64,000 nucleotides of DNA, taken from assembly GCF_002095535.1 (NCBI RefSeq), contig NZ_MLJI01000002.1, positions 319,786-383,785 of the forward strand. The letters are read 5' to 3'. Positions 16,541-27,770 of the stretch are shown piece after piece. Numbering within the stretch: the stretch's first letter is position 1; each line of letters starts with the position of its first letter. Made by a program: the position numbers and the translations under genes. A model generated the notes under the pieces. The model was not told where the DNA came from, searched no databases, and saw nothing but the letters and a program-made list of their open reading frames with translations. The stretch comes from Pantoea cypripedii. GTDB taxonomy: Bacteria > Pseudomonadota > Gammaproteobacteria > Enterobacterales > Enterobacteriaceae.

Positions 16541-17329
16541 TCAGAATGTATAAAGTACGCCGAGAGTGAGTGCCGCTTCATTACGCCGGAATACGACTGG
16601 ACTCTCTTCAGCATGCTTATCCAGCCAGATGTAGTCGGCACTGACAAGTGCTCCCCAGTGCGGGGTGAACTGATGGCTCCATGTCAGGCTGGTATCCGCG
16701 CCATAAAAGCCACCGGGTGCATGATATTGCGTATAGCCTGTGCGGCGGCTTTGCACGGCGCTGACACCATATAACGTGTTCATATACCGGCTGTCGCCAA
16801 ATAATGCCGCTGTGCTGAATGCCACCGTATCGGTGTCGGTCTGCAGAGGGAGCAGGGTGACAGACGTCTGGTAATTCACGCCCTGGCTGTCGCTCAGCGG
16901 CAGGGTTGCTTTGCCTTCCAGTGTCAGCCAGGGGGTGACTGACCAGCCAATCGCGACAGCCGTGTTGACCGTCGCTTTAATATTTCCCATGCCTTTCAGC
17001 TTGTCGCTGCCGTCCCGCCAGTCCGAATTCCGTTCTGAACGCCCCAGATTATATCCCAGCGTATGTTCGAGGTAGAGCCCGCTGTCGCTCTGCAGGTCAT
17101 AGCCCACCCCTTTCTGCGAATCAATAAAAAATGCCCCATCCCGTGCCTGCACCAGCGGTACCAGCTGCCAGCGGCGCTTATCTGACCCGCTGTAACGGGG
17201 CAGGCTCTGACCTGCCATCCCGATGGAAAAATTATTTTGTGATGATGCGGCATCATCTGCCCGTGCGCCATCCGCAGTACCGGTCAGTACTAAACAGGCC
17301 ATATACAACGTGAGTTTTCTGGTTATCAT
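16541..17329 (-). CDS. MipA/OmpV-family outer membrane protein
   Basis: This 262-residue protein has an N-terminal signal peptide (LTLYMACLVLTGTADGARA) and the MipA/OmpV pattern: SGSDKRRWQLVPLVQARDGAFF early, DTDTVAFSTAALFGDSRYMNTLYGV in the middle, and an aromatic-ended last strand (EAALTLGVLYTF). The family forms outer-membrane barrels; MipA scaffolds MltA with PBP1B, while OmpV relatives are often induced by antibiotics or envelope stress. It is divergent from the response regulator 124 bp away and so likely a target of that two-component system. Confidence 0.9.
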   Translation of the reverse strand: MITRKLTLYMACLVLTGTADGARADDAASSQNNFSIGMAGQSLPRYSGSDKRRWQLVPLVQARDGAFFIDSQKGVGYDLQSDSGLYLEHTLGYNLGRSERNSDWRDGSDKLKGMGNIKATVNTAVAIGWSVTPWLTLEGKATLPLSDSQGVNYQTSVTLLPLQTDTDTVAFSTAALFGDSRYMNTLYGVSAVQSRRTGYTQYHAPGGFYGADTSLTWSHQFTPHWGALVSADYIWLDKHAEESPVVFRRNEAALTLGVLYTF

Positions 17330-17453
17330 TGTGCTTCTCCGTACCTGAATCGTCAGAAGGCGGTTGTCATGGGCCGCGTTTGCCAGGTGAATATACGGAG
17401 GCAGTGTCAGTGAACTGTCAGGGATTTATGAAGAAACGGTCAAGGTGGCCTGA

Positions 17454-18146
17454 ATGTCCGGGAAACGAATACTGATTATTGAAGACGATGCGGATGCAGC
17501 GGATGTGCTGGGTGCGTATTTGCGACGGGAAAACTATGACGTGTCCATGGCACACGACGGTCCGTCAGGACTGGAGATGAGCCAGCGTCTGCGACCTGAC
17601 CTTATCCTGCTTGATGTGATGCTGCCGGGAATGAACGGCACTGAAATCCTTGCCGCCATCCGGCGCAAAGATAATACGCCGGTTATCATGGTGACCGCCA
17701 TGGGGGATATGCCGGATAAAATTGGTGCCCTGCGCTACGGTGCCGATGACTATGTCGTTAAACCCTATAACCCCGGTGAGGTGGTGGCTCGTGTCCAGGC
17801 GGTTTTGCGGCGTGTCTCGCGGGAACCTGAAGTGCAGTCTTTACGCTGGCAGGGGCTGGAGGTGGATACTACCATGATGACGGCGGGAGTCAGTCATGGT
17901 GATGGCAGGCTCACCAGCCTCGAACTGACCCCTACCGAATTCAGTCTGCTTACCACACTGATGGGGGCGCCAGTACGCCCCTTTTCACGCCAGACCCTGC
18001 TGGAACGCTGCCTGCCGGAGAGTGATGCGCTGGAGAGGGCGGTCGATACCCATGTCTACAACCTGCGCAAAAAACTTGAGGCTGCCGGAATTTCTGATGT
18101 GCTGGTGAATGTGCGCGGTGTCGGCTACCGGTTTCGCCAGCCATGA
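17454..18146 (+). CDS. OmpR/PhoB-family response regulator
   Basis: This 230-residue protein has a receiver domain (IIEDDADAADVLGAYL; phospho-acceptor Asp in LILLDVMLPGMNG; VMVTAM; KPYNPGEVVARV) and a C-terminal winged helix (LTPTEFSLLTTLMGAPVRPF; DTHVYNLRKKLEAAG; VRGVGYRF). It overlaps the sensor kinase gene by 4 bases (ATGA). It probably controls the RND pump downstream and the divergent MipA-like gene, an arrangement seen with several envelope-stress efflux systems. Confidence 0.94.
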   Translation: MSGKRILIIEDDADAADVLGAYLRRENYDVSMAHDGPSGLEMSQRLRPDLILLDVMLPGMNGTEILAAIRRKDNTPVIMVTAMGDMPDKIGALRYGADDYVVKPYNPGEVVARVQAVLRRVSREPEVQSLRWQGLEVDTTMMTAGVSHGDGRLTSLELTPTEFSLLTTLMGAPVRPFSRQTLLERCLPESDALERAVDTHVYNLRKKLEAAGISDVLVNVRGVGYRFRQP

Positions 18147-19324
18147 AGACGTTACAGCAGCAGACCCTGTGGCGCTGGATTTGTGTGCGGATTCTGGCGC
18201 TGGCAGTCGGTTCCGTGGTGGTGATTGCGCTGTGCATGTGGCTGCGTTATGCCGTTGAGAGCCTGTGGATACAGCACCGGATGCCACCAGGCCTGCGCGA
18301 GGAGTTTGCCCTGCTGCGCGCGCATCCGGCATCGGACCCGGCCCGCTTTCATCAGATTGTTGATGCATGGTGGGGGATTAGCTTCTCAGATCCCTCCATT
18401 GCCTCAGCGGACTGGCTGACAGTCGGTATTCTGGTAGTGGTCATCATCCCTTTTATTGTGGTGCTGGGGTTACGTTCTGCCCGGCCCCTGGCGGCGCAGT
18501 TCGGCCACCTGACGACGGCCGCCAGCGCAGTGTCCACGGGAGATTTCAGTGCTCAGGCTGCGCAGGTGGATGATGCTCCGCTGGAGATGGGCCGCTTTAC
18601 CCGTGACTTCAATAACATGATGCAGCAGCTGGCGCGCTACGAGCGTGAACTGCGGGCGTCCCATGTGGCGATGGCGCATGAGTTGCGTTCGCCGCTGACG
18701 GCGGCCATTGGTCGTTTGCAGGGGATGATGGACGGCGTGTTTACCCCTGAACCCCGGCAACTGGCGATGGTCATGAAACAACTGCAACTTCTCAGCCGAC
18801 TGACGGATGAACTGCACCTGCTGTCGCTGGCTGATGCCGGTCAGCTCAGCCTGAATAAATCGGTGACGGACCTGACGGGACTGCTGTGCGAGCGGGCAGC
18901 GTGGCTGGCTCCGCAGGCGCGGGATGCGGGTATGCGGCTCAGCATCACCGCTGACGCCTCCTGTCTCTGTGAAGCCGACCCTGTCCGGCTGGGGCAGGTG
19001 GTGACCATTGTGATGGAAAATGCCCTGCGCTATGCCGCAGAAGGAGGGGTGCTGACCGCCGTGGCCCGGAAAGTGCCGACGGGATGTGAAATGGTTTTCT
19101 GCGACCGCGGTCCGGGTGTGCCAGCCGATTTTCTCCCGGTCATGTTTGAGCGGTTCACCCGGGGAGAATCATCACGCGCGCGGCATTCCGGTGGTAGCGG
19201 ACTGGGCCTGTCCATCGCACGCGGCATCTGCGAGGCACACGGTGGCAGCATTCACGCCACCCAGGGTGAGTCGCGGGGGCTGGTTATCACCATCACGTTG
19301 CCTGCCGGAAATGTCCACGCATAA
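18143..19324 (+). CDS. Sensor histidine kinase
   Basis: This 393-residue membrane kinase has TM1 at about residues 12-35, a short periplasmic loop of about 60 residues, TM2 at about 95-112 and HAMP. The dimerisation helix carries the phosphorylated His in MAHELRSPLTAAIGRL. The ATPase domain has an N box (VMENALRYA), G1 (CDRGPGVP), F box (FERFTRG) and G2 (GGSGLGLSIARGICEAHGG). The small periplasmic loop suggests sensing at or within the membrane. Its start overlaps the response regulator stop. Confidence 0.94.
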   Translation: MKTLQQQTLWRWICVRILALAVGSVVVIALCMWLRYAVESLWIQHRMPPGLREEFALLRAHPASDPARFHQIVDAWWGISFSDPSIASADWLTVGILVVVIIPFIVVLGLRSARPLAAQFGHLTTAASAVSTGDFSAQAAQVDDAPLEMGRFTRDFNNMMQQLARYERELRASHVAMAHELRSPLTAAIGRLQGMMDGVFTPEPRQLAMVMKQLQLLSRLTDELHLLSLADAGQLSLNKSVTDLTGLLCERAAWLAPQARDAGMRLSITADASCLCEADPVRLGQVVTIVMENALRYAAEGGVLTAVARKVPTGCEMVFCDRGPGVPADFLPVMFERFTRGESSRARHSGGSGLGLSIARGICEAHGGSIHATQGESRGLVITITLPAGNVHA

Positions 19325-19417
19325 ATCTGCCGTCTTGACAGCTTCCTGACAGAAAGCAGGGGTAAATCCTGACACTGTTCCGGTTGAATAGCCGGAACCT
19401 TGTTCAGGAACACTGCC

Positions 19418-20566
19418 ATGACGGAAAATCTTTCTGACCTGCCCGACTGTGTGCGGCAGGTACTGCGCCACCTCTGCACGCTCCACCGACTGGCCCTGCC
19501 GGGATACTGCCTGCTGGCGCTGCCGGTCGCGCTGCTACTGACCGCCTGCGGCGGAAAGCCGGAAAAACAGGCGGCACCGCCAAGGCCGGTTCGTACCATC
19601 ACGGCACCCGCGCCAGCAGGTATCAGTCTGCTGGCCCGGACCGGTGAAATCCGCCCGCACGATGAAGTGGCACTGGGCTTCCGGCTCGACGGCCGCCTGC
19701 TGACGCGTGCGGTGGACGTGGGTGACAGCGTAACGGCGGGTCAGCTGCTGGGCACGCTGGAGAGCGATACGCCACAGAATCAGCTCAACAGTGCACGCGC
19801 CGACCTTGCCAGCGCTCTGGCCGCTGAGCGTCTGGCGGCACTGAATCTGAAACGCATGACGCAGCTGATGCCCTCCGGAGCCATTGCCCGCGCCCAGCTT
19901 GATACCGCCCGTTCAGACTGGCAGACCGCTGCGTCACGCCAGCAGAGCAGTGAAGCCGCGCTGAAGACGGCGCAGGACAATCTGAGCTGGACACGCCTTA
20001 CCGCACCGGCCGCAGGCGTGGTCACGCAGGTCAGCGCGCAGCCGGGGCAGGTGCTGAGCGCCGGACAGCCCGTGGTAACGCTTGCTGTTAGTGACAGCCG
20101 GGATGCCGTTGTCGACGTGACAGACCCGCAGCAGTTTTCCCGCCTTGGCGGGACATTGATCATTTCTCTCACCAGCGACCCGGCGGTCAACTGTACGGGG
20201 TCCCTGCGTGATATCAGCCCGCAGGCGGATCCGCAGACCCGCACTTGGCGCGTGCGTATCCGCCTTACTGACCCGCCATCCGGTATGATGCTGGGGGCCA
20301 GCGTGCAGGTCAGGCAGGCCGCATCCGGGCCGGGTCTGATATCCATACCGGCTTCGGCGCTGACCTGGACGGATGGAAAACCGGCAGTCTTCGTGGTCAA
20401 CAAACTCTCGCACCAGCTGGAATTCAGACCCATTACCCTGGGTGGATATACTGCCAGCGCTATCCTGGTGACTGCCGGTGTTGTGCCCGGAGATGCGGTG
20501 GTGATAGCAGGCGTCAGCCAGCTGCGGCAGGGAGAAACCGTCGCCTTCAGGGAGGATGCAGAATGA
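19418..20566 (+). CDS. RND efflux periplasmic adaptor (membrane fusion protein), lipoprotein
   Basis: I start the gene at the ATG at 19418, giving 382 residues. The N-terminal 46 residues end in a lipobox (LLLTACGGK), so it is a lipid-anchored adaptor, although a nearer GTG at about residue 12 would give a more normal signal length. Domains run lipoyl half (AGQLLGTLESDTPQNQL), alpha hairpin (LAAERLAALNLKRMTQLMPS), lipoyl half (LTAPAAGVVTQVSAQPGQVL), beta barrel and membrane-proximal domain. It overlaps the RND pump gene by 4 bases. Confidence 0.93.
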   Translation: MTENLSDLPDCVRQVLRHLCTLHRLALPGYCLLALPVALLLTACGGKPEKQAAPPRPVRTITAPAPAGISLLARTGEIRPHDEVALGFRLDGRLLTRAVDVGDSVTAGQLLGTLESDTPQNQLNSARADLASALAAERLAALNLKRMTQLMPSGAIARAQLDTARSDWQTAASRQQSSEAALKTAQDNLSWTRLTAPAAGVVTQVSAQPGQVLSAGQPVVTLAVSDSRDAVVDVTDPQQFSRLGGTLIISLTSDPAVNCTGSLRDISPQADPQTRTWRVRIRLTDPPSGMMLGASVQVRQAASGPGLISIPASALTWTDGKPAVFVVNKLSHQLEFRPITLGGYTASAILVTAGVVPGDAVVIAGVSQLRQGETVAFREDAE

Positions 20567-23500
20567 GCCGGTCATCCTTCAATCTCTCGGCCTGGGCGCT
20601 GAAACATCAGCAGCTCATCACTTTTTTTATGCTGCTGGTCATGGCCGCAGGCATCCTGAGCTATGAAAAGCTGCCGCGTAACGAAGACCCGGCCTTTACT
20701 ATCAAGACGGCGGTGGTATCAGCCTCATGGCCGGGGGCCACCGTGCAGGATACAGTCAACCTGGTGACGGACACGCTGGAAAAAAAGCTTCAGGAGATCC
20801 CGTATCTGGATTATGTAGAAAGCGACACGCACGCCGGTCAGTCGGTGATCTTTGTCAACCTGAGAGATGATACCCCGCCCGGTCAGGTACCGGGTATCTG
20901 GTATCAGGTGCGCAAAAAGATGCAGGATATCGCCACGTCACTGCCATCCGGCGTACAGGGACCGGCGGTTGATGACGAATTTGGTGATACCTTTGGCACT
21001 ATCTACGGGTTTACCGCCGAGGGATTTAGCCCGCGGGAACTGCGCGACCGGGTGGAGGATATTCGCCGCGACCTGATATCACTGCCGGACGTGGGGAAAA
21101 TCCGCCTTATCGGAGAGCAGGAAGAACAACTCGTCATCGCTTTCTCCCCACGCCAGCTGGCGGGCATGGGGATAACCCTGCAACAGGTTAGTGATGCGCT
21201 GAAGGCGCAGAATACGGTCGAGCCTGCTGGCACGCTGCGCACGGACCGCGAGAAGGTATCGCTTCGCGTCAGCGGTGCGCTGACGTCGGAAGAGAGCCTG
21301 CATGCGGTCACGCTGCATATCGATGGTCGTTATATTCCCCTGACCGATATCGCCACCGTCCGTCGCGAAACGGCAGAACCACCGTCGCCGGTGTTCCGCG
21401 TCAACGGAAAACCGGCCATCGGTCTGGCGATTTCCATGGGTTCCACCGGGAATATGACCGACTTTGGTCAGGCCCTGAATGCCCGCATGCGTATGCTCAG
21501 TCAGCAGTTGCCGCACGGTATTGAGGTCGTCAAAGTCGCCGACCAGTCGGCCGTGGTCGCCAACGCCATCAGCGGGTTTATCCGCGTGCTGACTGAAGCC
21601 GTCGCCATCGTGCTCGCCGTGTCGTTTGTCTCACTGGGCATGCGCGCCGGCCTGGTGGTGGCTGCGGCGATACCGCTGGTACTGGCCCTGACCTTTACCG
21701 GCATGCTGCTTACCGGTATCGGTCTGCAGCGTATCTCGCTCGGCGCGCTGATTATCGCGCTCGGGCTGCTGGTTGATGATGCCATGATAACGGTGGAAAC
21801 CATGGTCTCACGACTTGAAGCCGGTGATTCACGCCGCAAGGCAGCCACATATGCCTTCAGGACAACCGCGTTTCCGATGCTGACAGGTACACTGGTGATG
21901 ATCGCCGGGTTTATTCCGGTCGGATTCGCGGCCTCCAGCGCGGGGGAATACTGTTACACGCTGTTTGCCGTGATGCTGATTGCGCTGCTCTGTTCATGGG
22001 TGGTCGCCATCCTGTTTTCGCCGCTTATCGGTGCAGGGATTTTGCCCGTAAAACTGAAAATACATTCGGACAGTGGGGCACCGGGCAGGCTCCGGCGCGG
22101 ATATCATCGTGTGCTGACCATGATCCTGCACCACCGGGCAATGACTGTCGGAGCCGCGCTGGTTCTGCTGGGGTTGTCCGCGTATGGCACGACCTTTATG
22201 CAGGGTGAATTCTTCCCCGCCTCTGACCGACCCGAACTGCTGGTCAGTCTGACACTGGCGGCTAACGCCTCTCAGAGCGAAACCAGGCGTCAGACTGCCA
22301 GACTGGAACAAGCATTAATCCGTGACCCGGATGTTGATCATTTTTCCAGTTACATCGGGTCAGGGGCAATACGCTTTTACCTGCCGATGGATGTCCTGCT
22401 GGATAATGAAAACACTGCTCAGCTGGTGGTGGTGGCAAAAGACCTGCGGGCACGGGACCGGCTGCAAAGAACGCTGGATAACCTGCTGGTCCGCCAGTTC
22501 AGCGACATCACCAGCCGCGTCTCCCCGCTGGAACTCGGTCCGCCGGTGGGCTGGCCGGTGAAATACCGCATCACCGGACCCGACTACGGACGGGTAAAGG
22601 TGATTGCGTATAAGCTGGCGTCAGTGCTTGGTCAGAACCCCTGTACGCGTGAGGTCAACCTCAGCGCGGGGGAGCCGGAACGGGTCATCACCCTGAACGT
22701 CAACCAGACGGCTGCCAGGGCGGCGGGAGTGTCTTCGCAGAGTATCGCTGAGATGCTGAATACCGTCTGGTCAGGGTCGACGGTCACCACGGCACGCGAT
22801 CGTAATCGTCTGATTGATGTGGTGTTGCGCGCAAATGACGCGGAACGCCAGGATTTGACGACGTTGTCCGGTATGCAGCTGACAAATGACCAGGGGCAGA
22901 AAATACCGCTCAGCCAGGTGGCCACACCGCAATGGGGCGTAGATGACCCGGTTATCTGGCGGCGTCAACGGCTCCCGTATATTACCGTACAGACCGACGT
23001 GGCACCGGGGATGCAAGCGGAGACTGTCTCACAACAGCTGCTGCCGGCGGTAAACCGCATACGTGCCACATTGCCCTCTGGTTATCAGATAGAAGAAGGG
23101 GGAACGGTGGCCGAATCAGATAAAGGCAACAGCTCCGTGTATGCGATGCTGCCGATGACGCTGACGGTGATGCTGGTACTGCTGATGATACAACTTAAGC
23201 GGTTTTCCCGGATGCTGCTGGCGCTGCTGATGGCACCATTTGGCCTGCCTGGCGTCGTTCTGGCAATGTTACCAACCGGCACACCCATGGGATTTGTCGC
23301 GCTGCTGGGCATTATTGCGCTGGCGGGTATGATAATCAGGAACGCAGTGATTCTAATCAGTGAAGCCGACAGCAATGTGCGGGAAGGGATGGCGGATGAG
23401 GCGGCCATCATTGCTGCAGCCGGGCACCGTGCCCGGCCAATATTGCTCACCGCCTGTGCGGCGATACTCGGAATGCTGCCGATTTCAGAACAGGTGTTCT

Positions 23501-23667
23501 GGGGGCCCATGGCATACGCCATTATCGGCGGGTTATTAGTGGCCACGTTGGTGACACTGACGGTTCTTCCGGCCGCAATGAGTTTTGTCATGCAGAAAGA
23601 ACGGCAATATTTATTCAACAACGCCGCTCAGGACTATGCGAAACCTGACAGATATCTGTATAAATAA
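20563..23667 (+). CDS. RND efflux pump, TriC-like (HAE1 family)
   Basis: This 1034-residue inner-membrane pump has the usual RND plan: TM1, a large periplasmic loop, TM2-7, a second loop and TM8-12. The proton-relay aspartates are in LIIALGLLVDDAMITVETM. The N-terminal LPRNEDPAFTIKTAVVSASW and PGATVQDTVNLVTDTLEKKL resemble TriC and related pumps more than AcrB. With the adaptor upstream it would form a tripartite exporter. No outer-membrane channel gene is present, so TolC or another shared channel is probably used. Substrates are unknown; TriC exports triclosan. Confidence 0.94.
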   Translation: MSRSSFNLSAWALKHQQLITFFMLLVMAAGILSYEKLPRNEDPAFTIKTAVVSASWPGATVQDTVNLVTDTLEKKLQEIPYLDYVESDTHAGQSVIFVNLRDDTPPGQVPGIWYQVRKKMQDIATSLPSGVQGPAVDDEFGDTFGTIYGFTAEGFSPRELRDRVEDIRRDLISLPDVGKIRLIGEQEEQLVIAFSPRQLAGMGITLQQVSDALKAQNTVEPAGTLRTDREKVSLRVSGALTSEESLHAVTLHIDGRYIPLTDIATVRRETAEPPSPVFRVNGKPAIGLAISMGSTGNMTDFGQALNARMRMLSQQLPHGIEVVKVADQSAVVANAISGFIRVLTEAVAIVLAVSFVSLGMRAGLVVAAAIPLVLALTFTGMLLTGIGLQRISLGALIIALGLLVDDAMITVETMVSRLEAGDSRRKAATYAFRTTAFPMLTGTLVMIAGFIPVGFAASSAGEYCYTLFAVMLIALLCSWVVAILFSPLIGAGILPVKLKIHSDSGAPGRLRRGYHRVLTMILHHRAMTVGAALVLLGLSAYGTTFMQGEFFPASDRPELLVSLTLAANASQSETRRQTARLEQALIRDPDVDHFSSYIGSGAIRFYLPMDVLLDNENTAQLVVVAKDLRARDRLQRTLDNLLVRQFSDITSRVSPLELGPPVGWPVKYRITGPDYGRVKVIAYKLASVLGQNPCTREVNLSAGEPERVITLNVNQTAARAAGVSSQSIAEMLNTVWSGSTVTTARDRNRLIDVVLRANDAERQDLTTLSGMQLTNDQGQKIPLSQVATPQWGVDDPVIWRRQRLPYITVQTDVAPGMQAETVSQQLLPAVNRIRATLPSGYQIEEGGTVAESDKGNSSVYAMLPMTLTVMLVLLMIQLKRFSRMLLALLMAPFGLPGVVLAMLPTGTPMGFVALLGIIALAGMIIRNAVILISEADSNVREGMADEAAIIAAAGHRARPILLTACAAILGMLPISEQVFWGPMAYAIIGGLLVATLVTLTVLPAAMSFVMQKERQYLFNNAAQDYAKPDRYLYK

Positions 23668-23729
23668 CCGCCAACTTTCAGATCTGAGTTTATTACACAG
23701 AATTACTCTACCAGAGCTTTCTCGTGTGA

Positions 23730-24878
23730 TTAAACCAACCCGGCACCTGAAAAAGGCTTACTGATATAAAAGCTTTCTTTAATACCGGTTTTGGCTTCGT
23801 ATTGCGTTTCCACTGCGGCTTTCACGGCTGGCACCAGCGCTTCGGGAACCAGCGCGACGATGCAGCCGCCAAATCCGCCGCCGGTCATCCGCACGCCACC
23901 TTTTTCACCGATGGTTGCTTTGACAATTTCGACCAGCGTGTCGATTTGCGGCACGGTGATTTCAAAGTCATCGCGCATCGAGGCGTGAGATTCGGCCATA
24001 AGTACGCCCATGCGTTGTAAATCACCTCTTTCCAGTGCACTGGCGGCTTCAAGGGTGCGGGCGTTTTCGGTCAATACGTGACGAATGCGTTTGGCCACCA
24101 GCGGATCCAGCTCATGGGCGACCGCGTTGAACTGTTCGATATTCACGTCGCGTAACGCTTTTTCCTGGAAAAATCGTGTACCGGCCTCACACTGTTCGCG
24201 GCGGGTGTTGTACTCGCTACCCACCAGGGTGCGTTTAAAATTGCTGTTAATGATGATGATGGAGACATCGTTCGGCATTGAGACCGCTTTGCTGTCCAGT
24301 GAACGACAGTCGATCAACAACGCACTGCCTTTTTTACCCAGAGCGGAGATCAGCTGGTCCATAATGCCGCAGTGACAGCCGACAAACTGGTTTTCTGCTT
24401 CCTGTCCGTTCAAGGCTATTTGCGCGCCGTCAAGCGGCAGATGGTACAACTGCTTGAAAACAGTACCGACGGCCACTTCCAGCGAGGCAGAAGAGCTCAG
24501 ACCTGCGCCCTGCGGAACGTTGCCGCTGACCACCAAATCCGCGCCGCCAAAGTGCTTGTTGCGCAGTTGCAGATGTTTCACCACGCCACGCACGTAGTTT
24601 GACCACTGCTGGGTAGCATGGGGCACGATTGGGGCATCCAGAGAGAACTCATCCTGCTGGTTACCGTAATCGGCGGCGATAACGCGCACGATCCGGTCCG
24701 GGCGCAATGCGCAGCTGATGACAGTCTGGTAATCGATGGCGCAAGGCAACACGAACCCGTCGTTATAATCCGTATGTTCGCCGATCAGGTTTACACGCCC
24801 CGGAGCCTGGATAGTGTGTGTGGCAGGGTAGCCAAATTTGTCAGCAAACAGGGACTGTGTTTTTTCTTTCAGGCTCAA
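23730..24878 (-). CDS. galK: Galactokinase
   Basis: This 382-residue GHMP kinase is plainly Gal[19 protein letters not shown] at the start, [20 protein letters not shown] for ATP, and [17 protein letters not shown] near the end. It phosphorylates galactose to galactose 1-phosphate. The start codon is TTG (24876-24878): the sequence aligns from its first residues with E. coli GalK (MSLKEKTQ), where an ATG would stand, and no nearby ATG fits. It is preceded by a 41-codon remnant of galT, then ganK on the same strand, so it is probably transcribed with ganK from the gan promoter region. It would process galactose released by GanB. Confidence 0.96.
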   Translation of the reverse strand: MSLKEKTQSLFADKFGYPATHTIQAPGRVNLIGEHTDYNDGFVLPCAIDYQTVISCALRPDRIVRVIAADYGNQQDEFSLDAPIVPHATQQWSNYVRGVVKHLQLRNKHFGGADLVVSGNVPQGAGLSSSASLEVAVGTVFKQLYHLPLDGAQIALNGQEAENQFVGCHCGIMDQLISALGKKGSALLIDCRSLDSKAVSMPNDVSIIIINSNFKRTLVGSEYNTRREQCEAGTRFFQEKALRDVNIEQFNAVAHELDPLVAKRIRHVLTENARTLEAASALERGDLQRMGVLMAESHASMRDDFEITVPQIDTLVEIVKATIGEKGGVRMTGGGFGGCIVALVPEALVPAVKAAVETQYEAKTGIKESFYISKPFSGAGLV

Positions 24879-24880
24879 GA

Positions 24881-26138
<1,258 letters not shown>

Positions 26139-26302
26139 CAACGTTCCCCGAAATTTGTAGCCATTATGGACTGCGATAAGCGTGCTGTCGGGTGAGTTTG
26201 TTTTACGTATAACAATCACATGACAAAGCTGCTCAACCGCGAAAATTCATGCTCAGACTATAACTTCCCGTCTTTTCGCACCCTATATCGATTTTCCATT
26301 TC

Positions 26303-26318
26303 TGTCGTGCATGTCACA
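26303..26318. promoter_or_regulatory. Candidate CRP site in the ganK-ganE divergent region
   Basis: TGTCG-N6-TCACA matches the CRP consensus TGTGA-N6-TCACA at 8 of 10 positions, one half being perfect. It lies in the 352-bp region between divergent ganK and ganE, a logical place for catabolite control of a sugar locus. The same region has two direct copies of CGTATAACAA (26206-26215, 26362-26371). Confidence 0.4.
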
Positions 26319-26490
26319 CAACTGACAGTTAATTCTCGTTTTATTAGCCACTCAAGCGTAGCGTATAACAAATTCGATAAGGCGTATGAATGCGTTTAAG
26401 GTCTTTAATATCAGGTGATATTTAAACTACCTCATCGGATTTTACGCCATAAAAACCACTAAAATGTTATACCTTGACATGAGGGTGATA

Positions 26491-27726
26491 ATGAAAAATA
26501 GAACACTTACCGCACTGATCCTCTCCGCACTGGCAGCTGGCCAGCTTATTAGCCTGTCAGCGCATGCAGCAACAAAGCAGCTTAACGTCTGGGAAGACAT
26601 CAAAAAGTCCGTCGGCATCGAGGATGCCGTCAAAGATTTTGAGCAAAAGTACGACGTTAAAGTGAACGTTCAGGAGATGCCTTACGCACAGCAACTGGAA
26701 AAATTACGTCTTGATGGCCCGGCAGGAATTGGTCCGGATGTGCTGGTTATCCCCAATGATCAGTTGGGTGGTGCGGTTGTGCAGGGGCTGCTGACGCCCC
26801 TGAATCTGGACAAAGAAAAAGTCGACGCGTTTACTCCTGCTTCCATCAACGCCTTTCGTCTGGATAACACGCTGTATGGCGTACCGAAAGCGGTAGAAAC
26901 GCTGGTACTGATTTACAACAAAGATCTGATCGACAAGCCGCTGCCAGGCCTGGCGGAGTGGCTCGACTACTCGAAAAAACAGCGTGAACAGAACAAATAC
27001 GGCCTGTTGGCCAAATTTGACCAAATCTACTACAGCTGGGGCGCTATCGGTCCTATGGGCGGCTACTTGTTCGGCAAAAACGACAAAGGTGGCTACAACC
27101 CGCAGGATATCGGCCTGAATAAGCCAGGCGCGGTCGAAGCCGTCACCTTCCTGAAAAATTTCTATAGCGAAGGCGTCTTTCCGTCTGGGATCCTCGGTGA
27201 TAACGGGCTGAATGCCATCGATTCACTGTTTACCGAGAAAAAAGCCGCGGCGGTGATTAACGGTCCGTGGGCTTTCCAGCCGTATGAAGCCGCCGGCATT
27301 AACTATGGCGTGGTGCCGTTGCCAAACCTGCCGGACGGCAAACCGATGAGCTCCTTCCTCGGGGTAAAAGGCTATGTCGTCTCCACCTGGAGTAAAGACA
27401 AGCAGCTGGCGCAGCAATTTATCGAATTTATTAACCAGCCGCAGTACGTGAAAAAACGCTATATCACCACCCGCGAGATCCCGGCACAGAAAGCGATGAT
27501 TGACGATCCGGTAATCAAAAATGACCAGAAAGCCAGTGCGGTAGCGGTGCAGGCCGCGCGTGCAACCGCGATGCCAGGCATTCCGGAGATGGGTGAAGTC
27601 TGGGGACCGGCAAATGCGGCACTGGAGTTGAGCCTGACCGGTAAGCAGGAACCGCAGGCCGCGCTCGATGCCGCCACCAATCAGATTCATATGCAAGTTG
27701 AAGCCATGCAGGCCAGCAACCAGTAA
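26491..27726 (+). CDS. ganE: Periplasmic galacto-oligosaccharide-binding protein (MalE-like)
   Basis: The ATG at 26491, after GAGGGTG, gives 411 residues with a clean signal peptide (LTALILSALAAGQLISLSAHA, cleavage before ATKQLNVW). The mature protein is a family 1 solute-binding protein: VWEDIKKSVGIEDAVKDFE, GPDVLVIPNDQLGGAVVQG, AAVINGPWAFQPYEAAGI. It belongs to the cyclodextrin/maltose-binding group and by context binds oligosaccharides from beta-1,4-galactan. It is the first gene of ganEFGAB. Its stop codon sits inside a CAGTAAC tandem repeat. Confidence 0.92.
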   Translation: MKNRTLTALILSALAAGQLISLSAHAATKQLNVWEDIKKSVGIEDAVKDFEQKYDVKVNVQEMPYAQQLEKLRLDGPAGIGPDVLVIPNDQLGGAVVQGLLTPLNLDKEKVDAFTPASINAFRLDNTLYGVPKAVETLVLIYNKDLIDKPLPGLAEWLDYSKKQREQNKYGLLAKFDQIYYSWGAIGPMGGYLFGKNDKGGYNPQDIGLNKPGAVEAVTFLKNFYSEGVFPSGILGDNGLNAIDSLFTEKKAAAVINGPWAFQPYEAAGINYGVVPLPNLPDGKPMSSFLGVKGYVVSTWSKDKQLAQQFIEFINQPQYVKKRYITTREIPAQKAMIDDPVIKNDQKASAVAVQAARATAMPGIPEMGEVWGPANAALELSLTGKQEPQAALDAATNQIHMQVEAMQASNQ

Positions 27727-27755
27727 CCAGTAACCAGTAACCAGTAACCAGTAAC
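27714..27755 (+). repeat. Heptamer tandem repeat (CAGTAAC) across the ganE stop codon
   Basis: Five perfect copies of CAGTAAC occupy 27721-27755, preceded by one variant copy CAGCAAC at 27714-27720. The first perfect copy holds the ganE stop (CAG TAA), so changes in copy number would lengthen only the ganE-ganF spacer, not the protein. Simple repeats of this kind change length by slippage. Confidence 0.95.
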
Positions 27756-27770
27756 CGCTTGCTGTAGCAA

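Noticed and set aside
27714..27755. CRISPR-like array
   Set aside because: The repeat unit is 7 bp with no spacers. It is a simple tandem repeat, and no other direct-repeat/spacer pattern or cas gene was seen in the window.
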